Source: DASZTU01 sp035493835 (GTDB taxonomy: Bacteria; Pseudomonadota; Alphaproteobacteria; Rhizobiales; Devosiaceae). From it: 51,291 nucleotides of DNA. The stretch is taken from contig DATJHO010000091.1 of NCBI GenBank assembly GCA_035493835.1, positions 1 through 51,291 of the forward strand. The letters run 5' to 3'. Numbering within the stretch: position 1 is the stretch's first letter; each line of letters begins with the position of its first letter. A program made the position numbers and the translations under genes. The notes beneath the pieces are model-generated. The model saw only the letters and a program-made list of their open reading frames with translations, searched no databases and was not told the DNA's origin. Positions 40,348 through 51,281 of the stretch are shown piece after piece.

Positions 40348-42900
40348 ATGCTGCAGTTTTCGCCGATCCGCACCGCGATAATCGCCATCGTCGCGTTATT
40401 GGGTATCTTCTACGTCATCCCCAATTTCCTGACGAAGGATCAGCTGGCAGCATGGCCGAGCTGGTTGCCGAAGCAGACCGTAACCCTGGGCCTCGATCTG
40501 CAGGGTGGCTCGTACCTGTTGCTCGAGGTCAACAGGGACAACGTCATCAGCGACCGGCTGGCGGAATTACGGCGCGACGCGCGCAATGTCCTCGCCAACC
40601 AGAACGGCATCGGCAACATCATCACGATCAACGGCAACACGCTGTCGATCGAGTTGACCGATCCGAGCCAGCGGCCAAAGGCCGAGCAGGCGTTGCAGGC
40701 GCTGCAGAACAATGTGGGCGGCAGCGTCATCGGCGTTGGCGGTGTCAAGGAGCTGAACTTCACCGACACGCCTGACGGCAAGATCCAGATTACGCTCACC
40801 GATGACGGCCTCAACCAGCGGATGAGTTCGCTGGTGACCCAGTCGATGGAAGTGATCCGCAAGCGCATCGACCAGATCGGCACCACCGAGCCGCAGATCG
40901 CGCGCGAAGGCAATGACCGCGTCCTGGTGCAGGTGCCCGGCTTCCAGGACTCCGCGCGCCTCAAGGAAATCATCTCCAAGACCGCGCGCCTGACGTTCCA
41001 CCTCGTTTATCCCGGGATGACTGCCGACCAGGCCAAGCAGCAGGGCCTGCCGCCGGGCACGGAGATTGTTCCGAGCCAGGAAGGGGGCGACGAGCTGCTT
41101 TACGAGGATGTGGCGCTTGGCGGTGAATCGCTCGTCGACGCCCAGCCAGGCTTTGACTCCCAAACCTCGCGCTCGGTCGTGAACTTCCGCCTCGATACGC
41201 GCGGCGCCGTCACGTTCGGCGACATCACCTCAAAGAATGTGGGCAAGCGCTTTGCCATCGTGCTCGATAACCAGGTCATCACCGCGCCGGTGATCCAGAC
41301 GCCGATCACCGGGGGCAGTGGCCAGATCTCCGGCAATTTCACGCCGCAAAGCGCCAACGACCTTGCGGTGCTGCTGCGCGCCGGTGCCTTGCCTGTGACG
41401 CTCGACGTCGCCGAAGAGCGCTCGGTCGGTCCGAGCCTGGGCGCCGACAGCATCCGGGCCGGCGTGACCGCCGGTATCGTCGCCGCCATTCTGGTGGTGT
41501 CGTTCATGATCGCGGCTTACGGCCTTTTTGGCCTGTTCGCCGATATCTCGCTGGTGCTCAACGTCGTCCTGATCCTGGCCTCGCTATCGTTGCTCGGGGC
41601 GACGCTGACGCTGCCGGGCATCGCCGGTATCGTTCTGACCATCGGCATGGCCGTCGACGCCAACGTGCTGATCTACGAGCGCATCCGTGAGGAGCAGAAC
41701 GCCGGCAAATCGGTGCTCGGCTCGATCGATGCCGGCTTCAAGCGGGCGTGGGGGACCATCATCGACTCCCACTTCACCCAGCTGATCGCCGCCATCGTGC
41801 TGTTCTTCCTGGGCTCGGGGCCGGTGCAGGGTTTCGCCGTGACGCTGGGCCTCGGCATCCTCACCTCGCTGTTCACCGCCTATACGGTGACGCTCTATTG
41901 GGTCGGTCTCTGGTATCGCATGCGGCGGCCGAAGACGCTTCGGATTCAGCATTTCAGGTTCATCCCGGACGGGACCAAGATTCCGTTCATGAAAATCGCG
42001 CGTTACGTGATCATCTTCTCGATCATCATGAGCGTGATCTCGATCGGTTCGGCGGTGTTCAAGGGCTTCAACCTCGGCATCGATTTCAAGGGCGGCTCGA
42101 ACATCGAGGTGCAGCATCAGGGCGGTCCGGCGGATCTCGCCGAAATCCGTCACCTTCTCGACGGCTTGAATGTCGGTTCCGTGCAGGTGCAGGGCTTCGG
42201 CGCGCCCGATGACGTGCTGATCGGCATCGAGCAGCAGCCGGGCGGCGACCAGGCCCAGCAGGCGACCGTGGCCAAGGTCAGCGACGCACTGACCAAGGCA
42301 AACTATCAGGTGCGCCGGTCGGAGACGGTGGGGCCGCAGGTTTCCGGGGAGCTGACGCTCCACGGCACCATCGCGGTGCTGGTGGCGATGGTCGCGATCC
42401 TGATCTATGTCTGGTTCAGGTTCGAATGGCAGTTCGCACTCGCCGCGATCACGACGACGACACACGACGTCATCATGACGATCGGCCTCTTCTCGATAAC
42501 GGGGATCGAGTTCAACCTGACCTCGATCGCGGCGGTGCTGACCCTTGTCGGCCTGTCGCTCAACGAGACGGTGGTGATTTCCGACCGAATTCGCGAAAAC
42601 TTGCGAAAATACAAGAAGATGCCGCTGCCCGACTTGATCAACCTCTCGATCAATTCGACGCTGACCCGTACCTCGCTCACCGCCTTCACCATTTTCCTGG
42701 CGCTGATCCCGATGGTGCTGTTCGGCGGCGAGTCGATCCGTGGCTTCACCATCGCCATGACGTTCGGCGTGTTCGTGGGCACCTATTCCTCGATTATCGT
42801 CGGCGGCCCGATCCTGATCTTCTTCGGCCTCAAGAGCCGTGGGGATGCGCCGGCCACAACCAAGCCGGTGCCCAAGCGGGCGGACGGGGCGGCGGTTTAG
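40348..42900 (+). CDS. secDF: Fused protein-export membrane protein SecDF
   Basis: The 850-residue polytopic protein joins SecD and SecF in one chain. The SecD half begins with a membrane segment and GLDLQGGSYLLLEV, has the large periplasmic domain (residues about 60-370), then a set of membrane helices with GMAVDANVLIYERIREE. The SecF half begins near residue 545 and contains GIDFKGGSNIEV and SLNETVVISDRIRENLR. SecDF uses the proton gradient to pull proteins out of the Sec channel on the periplasmic side. It follows yajC by 37 nt. A fused SecDF is the rule in many alphaproteobacteria. Confidence 0.97.
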   Translation: MLQFSPIRTAIIAIVALLGIFYVIPNFLTKDQLAAWPSWLPKQTVTLGLDLQGGSYLLLEVNRDNVISDRLAELRRDARNVLANQNGIGNIITINGNTLSIELTDPSQRPKAEQALQALQNNVGGSVIGVGGVKELNFTDTPDGKIQITLTDDGLNQRMSSLVTQSMEVIRKRIDQIGTTEPQIAREGNDRVLVQVPGFQDSARLKEIISKTARLTFHLVYPGMTADQAKQQGLPPGTEIVPSQEGGDELLYEDVALGGESLVDAQPGFDSQTSRSVVNFRLDTRGAVTFGDITSKNVGKRFAIVLDNQVITAPVIQTPITGGSGQISGNFTPQSANDLAVLLRAGALPVTLDVAEERSVGPSLGADSIRAGVTAGIVAAILVVSFMIAAYGLFGLFADISLVLNVVLILASLSLLGATLTLPGIAGIVLTIGMAVDANVLIYERIREEQNAGKSVLGSIDAGFKRAWGTIIDSHFTQLIAAIVLFFLGSGPVQGFAVTLGLGILTSLFTAYTVTLYWVGLWYRMRRPKTLRIQHFRFIPDGTKIPFMKIARYVIIFSIIMSVISIGSAVFKGFNLGIDFKGGSNIEVQHQGGPADLAEIRHLLDGLNVGSVQVQGFGAPDDVLIGIEQQPGGDQAQQATVAKVSDALTKANYQVRRSETVGPQVSGELTLHGTIAVLVAMVAILIYVWFRFEWQFALAAITTTTHDVIMTIGLFSITGIEFNLTSIAAVLTLVGLSLNETVVISDRIRENLRKYKKMPLPDLINLSINSTLTRTSLTAFTIFLALIPMVLFGGESIRGFTIAMTFGVFVGTYSSIIVGGPILIFFGLKSRGDAPATTKPVPKRADGAAV

Positions 42901-42924
42901 CGCCGAAACGTCGGGTGGGAGGGT

Positions 42925-43050
42925 ACCCCTCACCCGCCAGCCGGCACCCTCTCCCACAAGGGGAAGGGGGGATCCGTGGCAAGGCGATGCAACAAACTTC
43001 CCTTCTCCCCTTGTGGGAGAAGGTGCCCAACGGGCGGATGAGGGGTGGGG
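42925..43050. repeat. Inverted-repeat element (CCCCTCACCCGCC...GAGGGGTGGGG type)
   Basis: The arms CCCCTCACCCGCCAG..GGCACCC and GGTGCCC..GGGCGGATGAGGGG are inverted, with an inner hairpin (CTCTCCCACAAGGGG / CCCCTTGTGGGAGA). It lies between secDF and the Mth938-like gene, downstream of the secDF stop, and could stop transcription. Confidence 0.8.
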
Positions 43051-43095
43051 CATCAACTCACCCCGGCAATTTCAGCACAATCCCGGTTGATCGCC

Positions 43096-43488
43096 ATGCC
43101 CGATGAAATGCCCAAGGGGCGCTATCCCTACCAGGTGCCGGTCGATGCCTATGGCAGCGGCGGGTTCCGGTTTGCCGGTATGTCGCACCGCGGTTCGCTC
43201 CTTTGCCTGCCAACGGGGATGGAGGCGTGGCGGATCAGTGATCCGGGCGAAGTGACGCTGGAGTCGCTGGCACCGGTCCTCGCGGTCGCCGATCGGATCG
43301 ATGTGCTGTTCATTGGGCTGGGGCCCGACATTGCCGCACTCGATCCGGCGATCCGTGCCGCTTTCCGCGAGCGGCAGGTGATCGTCGAGGCGGTGGCGAC
43401 CCGAAGCGCGGTCACCACCTACAATGTGCTCCTGGCAGAGCAACGGCCGATCGCCGCCGCGCTGCTTGCCGTCGAGCGGGCACGGTGA
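43096..43488 (+). CDS. Mth938-like domain protein
   Basis: The 130-residue protein belongs to the Mth938/NDUFAF3-like family. The pattern is a starting strand region (PYQVPVDAYGSGGFRFAG), a middle LLCLPTGMEAWRISDPGEVT, then VLFIGLGPDIAALDPAIRAAF and a C-terminal VEAVATRSAVTTYNVLLAEQ, with the TYN motif typical of the family. In mitochondria the relative NDUFAF3 helps assemble complex I; bacterial roles are not settled. It lies downstream of secDF and overlaps the next gene by 4 nt, the usual Hyphomicrobiales order. The ribosome binding site is weak, so coupling to an upstream transcript is likely. Confidence 0.9.
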   Translation: MPDEMPKGRYPYQVPVDAYGSGGFRFAGMSHRGSLLCLPTGMEAWRISDPGEVTLESLAPVLAVADRIDVLFIGLGPDIAALDPAIRAAFRERQVIVEAVATRSAVTTYNVLLAEQRPIAAALLAVERAR

Positions 43489-44324
43489 GCCCCGAAAGCT
43501 CCGCGCAAGTGGCGGCGACCCTGCGGGAGCTGGATCGCGATCGATATTTTGCGACCCTCGTGCTGCCGGATCAGGCGAGGGCGGCGGTGACGGCCTTATA
43601 TGCCTTCAGTGCTGAAGTGGCCTCGGTTCGGGAGCGGGCGCGCGAGCCGATGCCGGGCGAAATCCGCCTCCAGTGGTGGAAGGACGCCCTCACCGGGGCT
43701 GGCCATGGCGAGGTACGCCAAAACCCCATCGCCGATGGGTTGCTCTCGGCAATAGGCGAGTTCCACTTGCCGACGCCACCGCTGGTGCGCTTGATCGAGG
43801 CGCGCCGGTTCGACCTCTATCATGACCCGATGCCCGACATGGCGACGTTCGAAGGCTATGCGGGGGAGACGGTCTCGGTGCTGCATCAACTCGCGGCCAT
43901 GGTGCTCAATGGCGGCCAGCCGGTCGAAGCGGGCGATGCCGCGGGGCATCTTGGCGTTGCCCAGGCACTGACCGGGCATTTGCGTGCCTTTGGCTACAAT
44001 GCCGCCCACGGCCGGATTTTTCTGCCATGGTCCGTGTTTGCGGCCAATGGCGTAAGCGAGGCAGAAGTCTTGGCTGGACAGACGAGCGAGGGCCTGCTTT
44101 CGGCGCGGCGGCAGCTGATCGAATTGGCGCGCGATCATCTGGCCAAGGCCGAGGCGGCGATCGCGGCGCTGCCGCCGCGGCTGAAGCCGGCCTTTGCCAC
44201 CGCCGCTCTCCCCGAGCCGCAGCTCAGGCGGATTGCGGCAGCCGAGCCTTTTGCGCTGCCGCCAGACTTGCAGGATTGGCGAAAGCTGGCGCTCCTCGCC
44301 TGGCGACGCTGGAGCGGCCGGTAG
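43485..44324 (+). CDS. Phytoene/squalene synthase family protein, NDUFAF6-like
   Basis: The 279-residue protein has the all-alpha trans-isoprenyl-synthase fold (FATLVLPDQARAAVTALYAF, VASVRERAREPMPGEIRLQW, HLGVAQALTGHLRAFGY, RIFLPWSVFAANGV). The two Asp-rich substrate-binding motifs of true phytoene synthases are missing: where D..xD is expected the sequence reads AFSAEVASVR, and no second DxxxD is present. This fits the NDUFAF6-like branch, linked in mitochondria to complex I assembly, rather than carotenoid synthesis. The start is GTG, overlapping the Mth938-like stop by 4 nt (GTGA). The two genes are coupled, consistent with a shared role in respiratory-complex assembly. Confidence 0.9.
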   Translation: MSPESSAQVAATLRELDRDRYFATLVLPDQARAAVTALYAFSAEVASVRERAREPMPGEIRLQWWKDALTGAGHGEVRQNPIADGLLSAIGEFHLPTPPLVRLIEARRFDLYHDPMPDMATFEGYAGETVSVLHQLAAMVLNGGQPVEAGDAAGHLGVAQALTGHLRAFGYNAAHGRIFLPWSVFAANGVSEAEVLAGQTSEGLLSARRQLIELARDHLAKAEAAIAALPPRLKPAFATAALPEPQLRRIAAAEPFALPPDLQDWRKLALLAWRRWSGR

Positions 44325-44400
44325 ACCATATCCGGTAGAGTTGACGCAGGTCGCGAGCGCCTGGGCGCGGGCCTGTATTCGGTCGCACTCCTCGCCACAT

Positions 44401-44501
44401 CGTCATCCCCGGGCTTGACCCGGGGATCCATGCCGCCGTTCCAATAGCGCGGACGGACTTGGAGAGGCATCATGGGTGGCGGGTCAAGCCCGGCCATGAC
44501 G
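44401..44501. repeat. REP-like inverted repeat (CGTCATCCCCGGG type)
   Basis: The arms CGTCATCCCCGGGCTTGACC..GGATCCATGCCGCC and GGCATCATGGGTGGCGGG..CGGCCATGACG are near reverse complements. It lies between convergent genes (phytoene-synthase-family and trmFO) and may work as a two-way terminator. Confidence 0.8.
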
Positions 44502-44553
44502 GAAGCGTGGTGAATGCGTCAACGCGCTTTAGCCGCCCCCAGCCGATCCCGCG

Positions 44554-45942
44554 TCAAATCCAGGCCCTGAGATCATCGAGCGCCCGGGTGGAAAACGCCT
44601 TCCTTTTGGCCATCGCCTTTTCGGTGCCGCGCCAGCGCTTGACGCCCTCGGGCTTCTTCACCTCGACTGGAGGAAAGAGGCCGAAATTGACGTTCATCGG
44701 CTGAAAGCTGCGCGCGCCGGAATAGGCCTCGGCCTCCACATGGCCGCCGGTAATGTGGTTGACCAGCGAGCCGAGCGCGGTTGTCGCCGGCGGCGCCATC
44801 AGCAACACGCCACGCGCTTCGGCGGCAGCCATGCGGCCGGTGATCAAGCCGATCGCGGCGCTCTCGACATAGCCCTCGACGCCCGTCACCTGGCCGGCGA
44901 AGCGCAGGCGCGGATCGGCCTTGAGCTTCATGTCGGGGCGGAGGACTTTTGGCGAGTTGAGGAAGGTGTTGCGGTGAAGCCCGCCGAGCCGGGCGAACTG
45001 TGCGTTTTCAAGGCCCGGGATCTTGCGGAAAATCTCCGTCTGCACGCCGTAGCGCATCTTGGTCTGGAAACCGACCATGTTCCACAGCGTGCCCAGCGCG
45101 TTGTCCTGCCGCAGTTGCACGATCGCGTAGGGCTTGACCTCAGGATTGCGGGGGTTGGTCAGGCCGACCGGCTTCATCGGCCCAAAGCGCAGCGTCTCGC
45201 GCCCGCGCTCGGCCATCACCTCGATCGGCAGGCAGCCGTCGAAATAGGGGACCTTTTCCCAATCCTTGAACTCATGGAGCGGCGCTTCGAGCAGGGCATC
45301 GACGAAGGTGTTGTATTGCTCTTCGTCCATGGGGCAGTTGAGATAATCGGCGCCCGTGCCTCCAGGGCCGGGCTTGTCGTAGCGGGACTGCGCCCAGACC
45401 ACCGAGCGATCGATGCTGTCGTAATGGATGATCGGCGCAATGGCGTCGAAGAAGGCGAGCGAATCCTCTCCTGTCAGCTTACCGATGGCCTCGGCGAGCG
45501 GCGGCGAGGTGAGGGGGCCGGTGGCGATGATGACGTTCTGCCATTCCGCCGGCGGCAGCCCCGCGATCTCCTCGCGCACGATGCTGATGTTTGGATGCGC
45601 CTCGAGCGCGGCCGTCACGGCCTGCGAGAAGCCGTCGCGATCCACGGCAAGGGCGCCGCCTGCGGGCAGCTTGTGCTTGTCGGCCATGGTGAGGATGAGC
45701 GAGCCGCAGCGGCGCATCTCCTCGTGCAGCAGCCCCACGGCATTGTGCTCGAAATCATCGGAGCGAAAGCTGTTGGAGCAGACCAGTTCGGCAAAGCCGT
45801 CGGTCTGGTGCGCGTCGGTCTCTCTCACCGGCCGCATTTCGTGCAGCACAACTGTTGCGCCTGCCTGGGCGGCTTGCCATGCTGCTTCGGAGCCGGCGAG
45901 GCCGGCGCCGACGACGTGTACGATCTGATCTGTGTTCGACAT
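44554..45942 (-). CDS. trmFO: Methylenetetrahydrofolate-tRNA-(uracil-5-)-methyltransferase
   Basis: The 462-residue FAD- and folate-dependent enzyme makes 5-methyluridine at position 54 of tRNA. The N-terminal FAD-binding VVGAGLAGSEAAWQ (about 10-22) is followed by CSNSFRSDDFEHNAVGLL, a segment typical of TrmFO with a catalytic cysteine. Other family features include GPLTSPPLAEAI, ADYLNCPMDEEQYNTF, RFAGQVTGVEGYVESAAIGL and NHITGGH near the end. The start MSNTDQIVHVV is chosen for its natural N-terminus. TrmFO replaces TrmA in some bacteria. It is convergent with the phytoene-synthase-family gene. Confidence 0.96.
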   Translation of the reverse strand: MSNTDQIVHVVGAGLAGSEAAWQAAQAGATVVLHEMRPVRETDAHQTDGFAELVCSNSFRSDDFEHNAVGLLHEEMRRCGSLILTMADKHKLPAGGALAVDRDGFSQAVTAALEAHPNISIVREEIAGLPPAEWQNVIIATGPLTSPPLAEAIGKLTGEDSLAFFDAIAPIIHYDSIDRSVVWAQSRYDKPGPGGTGADYLNCPMDEEQYNTFVDALLEAPLHEFKDWEKVPYFDGCLPIEVMAERGRETLRFGPMKPVGLTNPRNPEVKPYAIVQLRQDNALGTLWNMVGFQTKMRYGVQTEIFRKIPGLENAQFARLGGLHRNTFLNSPKVLRPDMKLKADPRLRFAGQVTGVEGYVESAAIGLITGRMAAAEARGVLLMAPPATTALGSLVNHITGGHVEAEAYSGARSFQPMNVNFGLFPPVEVKKPEGVKRWRGTEKAMAKRKAFSTRALDDLRAWI

Positions 45943-46072
45943 GCGTGGGGGATTAGCAAGGGCGGTCGCACGGCGCAACAGGTGTGCGAACCCGTTCGTC
46001 ATTGCCTCCGTCCCCGACGTCGCGAACGCGACCTCACCCTTCCGGGCAGGGCGAGGCCGGTCGGAGCGCCGC

Positions 46073-46639
46073 CTACGCCGCGGCAGCACGCTGCAGGTGG
46101 CGGCCTTCCATCACTTCCTCGGCGATCTTTTCCGAAAAGGCGTCGAGGTCGCCCGGGTTTCGGCTGGTGACGAGGCCTTCATCGTTCACCACGGGGCTGT
46201 CTTCCCAAAGTGCGCCGGCGTTGATCACGTCGGTCTTGATGGATTTGTACGAGGTGGCGTGGCGGCCCTTGATCAGGCCTGTCTCGATCAACAGCCACGG
46301 GGCATGGCACACCGCGGCCACGGTCTTCTTCTGGTTCCAGAATGCCTTGATCAGATCGAGAACCTTGGGCTCTACCCGCAGCAGGTCCGGATTGATCTGC
46401 CCGCCAGGCAGCACGATGGCGTCGTAGTCATCGGCGCGGATCTGATCGACGGTCTTGTCGACGGGCACCGGGTGGCCCCAATCGGTGTGGTCCCAGCCCT
46501 TGATCTCGCCGGGCTTCAGCGACACCACGTCGACCTTTGCGCCAGCCTGGCGGAGCTTGTCCCGCGGCACCTCGAGCTCGACCTGCTCGAAGCCATGCGT
46601 GGCGACAATGACGATTTTCTTGCCGGAAAGGTTCTGCAT
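46073..46639 (-). CDS. PfpI/DJ-1 family protein
   Basis: The 188-residue protein is of the type 1 glutamine amidotransferase-like PfpI family, also called general stress protein 18/YhbO type. Its nucleophile elbow VAAVCHAPWLLIE carries Cys111 and His112, and Glu18 (HGFEQVE) stands at the usual third position. Some relatives work as proteases, deglycases or glyoxalases; which one applies here is open. The start MQNLSGKKI is supported by GGAG about 8 nt upstream. It is followed on the same strand by trmFO (130 nt), and separated from the DUF1127 gene by a terminator. Confidence 0.93.
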   Translation of the reverse strand: MQNLSGKKIVIVATHGFEQVELEVPRDKLRQAGAKVDVVSLKPGEIKGWDHTDWGHPVPVDKTVDQIRADDYDAIVLPGGQINPDLLRVEPKVLDLIKAFWNQKKTVAAVCHAPWLLIETGLIKGRHATSYKSIKTDVINAGALWEDSPVVNDEGLVTSRNPGDLDAFSEKIAEEVMEGRHLQRAAAA

Positions 46640-46716
46640 CACTCTGCTCCATGTTGGGTGAGTGAGCGAAACGCTGGCGGGAGTCCGGGGTTCCGGGCCG
46701 CAATGGGGCCTGAAAC

Positions 46717-46747
46717 GAAACACCCGCTCGCGAGGGAGCGGGTGTTC
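46717..46747 (-). terminator. Rho-independent terminator of the DUF1127 gene
   Basis: The strong stem AACACCCGCTC / GAGCGGGTGTTC with a short loop is followed on the minus strand by TTTCGTTTC. It ends transcription after the DUF1127 gene. Confidence 0.85.
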
Positions 46748-46785
46748 AGTGCACGTCGCTTGCGCGTCGTTCCGACCGGAAAGCC

Positions 46786-46935
46786 TCAGAGGAGCTTTGC
46801 ATGGTCGCGAGCAATGCGCTGAATGTCGGTGCGGGTGATGCCCAGATCGGTCAGCTGACGGTTATCCAGCGAAGAAAGTTCGCGAACTGTCTGCTGGTAG
46901 GCGGCCCAACGTTTCAGCGTCTGACGAATACCCAT
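46786..46935 (-). CDS. DUF1127 family small protein
   Basis: The 49-residue protein reads MGIRQTLKRWAAYQQTVREL, then SSLDNRQLTDLGITRTDI, the DUF1127 signature (LSSLDDRQLADIGLTR type). DUF1127 proteins are small, basic and common in alphaproteobacteria; some affect RNA turnover, phosphate or carbon metabolism. The start is fixed by AAGGAGA six bases upstream of the ATG. It is transcribed alone, with a terminator after it. The intergenic region upstream (46936 onward) likely holds its promoter. Confidence 0.93.
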   Translation of the reverse strand: MGIRQTLKRWAAYQQTVRELSSLDNRQLTDLGITRTDIQRIARDHAKLL

Positions 46936-47077
46936 GGAAGTCTCCTTTTGTTTGCAGCCCTGATTTAGGGGAGTGGTCCTTGCGTGAGCAGACCGAGATT
47001 GCTCAAGCAAGGCATGCATCATTTGCAGGTCTTTCTTGGGGGAAGATCGAGCGGCCGTTAAGAAGTCGGAAACGCAA

Positions 47078-47104
47078 ACGGCCGCCGGGACAATCGGCGG
47101 CCGT
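47078..47104 (-). terminator. Hairpin terminator after the possible 62-aa minus-strand gene
   Basis: A perfect 10-bp stem (ACGGCCGCCG / CGGCGGCCGT) with a 7-nt loop is followed on the minus strand by TTTGCGTTTCC. It ends 25 nt beyond the stop of a 62-residue frame and supports that frame as a transcribed gene. Confidence 0.75.
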
Positions 47105-47129
47105 ACATCTTGGGTAGAGACGCTGATCT

Positions 47130-47318
47130 TCAGCGGTCGAACAGCCCACGGGTCATTTTTGGAAAGTCCTTTTGGGCCGCACCAAGTAGAATGGCGTCCC
47201 GAACAGTTGGATTCTCCGTAGCCCGCAACGTCTGTTTGATGTTGACCAGCCGCTTATCGCGCCAGACCGCACGAACAAACATTAGCCTCGCTCTCTTCCA
47301 GTTAAAGACAGGCTTCAT
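47130..47318 (-). CDS. Possible small basic protein (62 aa)
   Basis: The 62-residue frame reads MKPVFNWKRARLMFVRAVWR, then DKRLVNIKQTLRATENPTVR and ends KMTRGLFDR. Its composition (Lys, Asn, Phe, Trp) is natural and less GC-driven than the noise frames nearby. A terminator follows on the same strand. The ribosome binding site is poor, and longer starts upstream look unnatural. It is on the minus strand between uvrA and the DUF1127 gene. I cannot name a family; the clustering of positive charge hints at nucleic-acid or membrane contact. Confidence 0.4.
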   Translation of the reverse strand: MKPVFNWKRARLMFVRAVWRDKRLVNIKQTLRATENPTVRDAILLGAAQKDFPKMTRGLFDR

Positions 47319-47540
47319 ATGGGCCGATTTGGCCCGCTGTCGTAGTCCCCGAACAGTCAAAAGGGACATGCGGGCAGCGCATGGCGCGCTACGCGAAAGC
47401 GTCACATTGCGCCCGAGGCGCAAACGGCGTGGCAACATTGGAGAATTCGGCGGCGCCGGCGCCGCAGGACTTGCCGGCGGACGGCCCTCGCGCAAACCAG
47501 CCATGTCGCGACGGCATGGCCGGGTTCGGCAGAGGACGCC

Positions 47541-50429
<2,889 letters not shown>

Positions 50430-50558
50430 TTGGATCCACGATGGTCGGCCGCGCTGGCAGGGCGCTGCGGCATTGATCTATGTCTTGGGAGCGGCAAGTG
50501 CGCCGCGTCCATAGTTAAGCGCAACAACCCGGCCCCGCAAGTCGGCAGCGCCGTCCGG

Positions 50559-50573
50559 GAACATAATAGGAAC
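50559..50573. promoter_or_regulatory. LexA (SOS) box, uvrA side
   Basis: GAACATAATAGGAAC fits the alphaproteobacterial GAAC-N7-GAAC consensus exactly. It is about 130 nt upstream of the uvrA start. Confidence 0.85.
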
Positions 50574-50655
50574 GAATTGGAGTCGGTCAAGTGGTCGCGG
50601 GAAATCCCGGTGCGGTCGGAATTCGCGGACAGGATGGTTGACGCTCGAGAGTTGT

Positions 50656-50670
50656 GAACATATAGTGAAC
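50656..50670. promoter_or_regulatory. LexA (SOS) box, ssb side
   Basis: GAACATATAGTGAAC fits the GAAC-N7-GAAC consensus exactly. It is about 120 nt upstream of the ssb start. Confidence 0.85.
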
Positions 50671-50789
50671 GAAAGTAAATCGCTGTGGAACCCTGCGCGA
50701 GTGGGGCGCGCTATGGCGGCAGGCAGTCTAGGATGCGCCTTCGAGTTTGGGCGATCGCGCCGCGTCAGGAATAGAGGAAGGACAGGCCC

Positions 50790-51281
50790 ATGGCTGGCAG
50801 TGTCAACAAGGTGATTCTCATCGGCAACCTCGGTGCCGATCCCGAGGTGCGCTCGCTGCCCAATGGCGGCAAGGTGGTGAACCTGCGGCTCGCGACGACC
50901 GAGACGTGGCGCGACAAGAACAGCGGCGAGCGCCGCGAAAAGACCGAGTGGCACCGCGTCGTCATCTTCAACGAGGCACTGACGCGGGTGGCCGAGCAAT
51001 ATCTGCGCAAGGGCAGCAAGGTTTATATCGAAGGCGCCCTGCAGACCCGGAAGTGGGAAAAGGACGGCGTCGACCAGTATTCCACCGAGGTGGTGCTGCA
51101 GAATTTCAGCTCGCAGTTGACCATGCTGGACGGTCGTAACGACGGCGAGGGCGCTGGCAGCAGCGGCGGTGGCTTCTCCTCCGCCCCGCGCGAAATGAGC
51201 CGCCCCTCCGAAGGCCGCCGCCCGGCTTCATCCGCTCCGGCGTTCCAGTCCGGCGGCATGGATGACGATATTCCGTTCTGA
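50790..51281 (+). CDS. ssb: Single-stranded DNA-binding protein
   Basis: The 163-residue protein binds single-stranded DNA in replication, recombination and repair. The OB fold covers about residues 5-110 (VNKVILIGNLGADPEVRSLP, VVNLRLATTETWRDKNSGER, TEWHRVVIFNE, GSKVYIEGALQTRKWEKDGV). A Gly/Ser-rich linker follows, then the acidic tip DDDIPF that recruits partner proteins. The ATG is preceded by GGAAGGACAGGCCC. It is divergent from uvrA and probably under LexA control. The stop is 10 nt before the window end. Confidence 0.97.
   Translation: MAGSVNKVILIGNLGADPEVRSLPNGGKVVNLRLATTETWRDKNSGERREKTEWHRVVIFNEALTRVAEQYLRKGSKVYIEGALQTRKWEKDGVDQYSTEVVLQNFSSQLTMLDGRNDGEGAGSSGGGFSSAPREMSRPSEGRRPASSAPAFQSGGMDDDIPF

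Larger units (their letters stand above)
50430..50789. promoter_or_regulatory. Divergent uvrA-ssb promoter region with two LexA boxes
   Basis: No gene is seen in this 360-base stretch. It contains two sites matching the alphaproteobacterial LexA box GAAC-N7-GAAC: 50559-50573 and 50656-50670. The left one likely serves uvrA and the right one ssb. Confidence 0.85.

Noticed and set aside
43485..44324. Carotenoid or hopanoid biosynthesis enzyme
   Set aside because: The Asp-rich substrate-binding motifs are missing and no pathway genes are adjacent.
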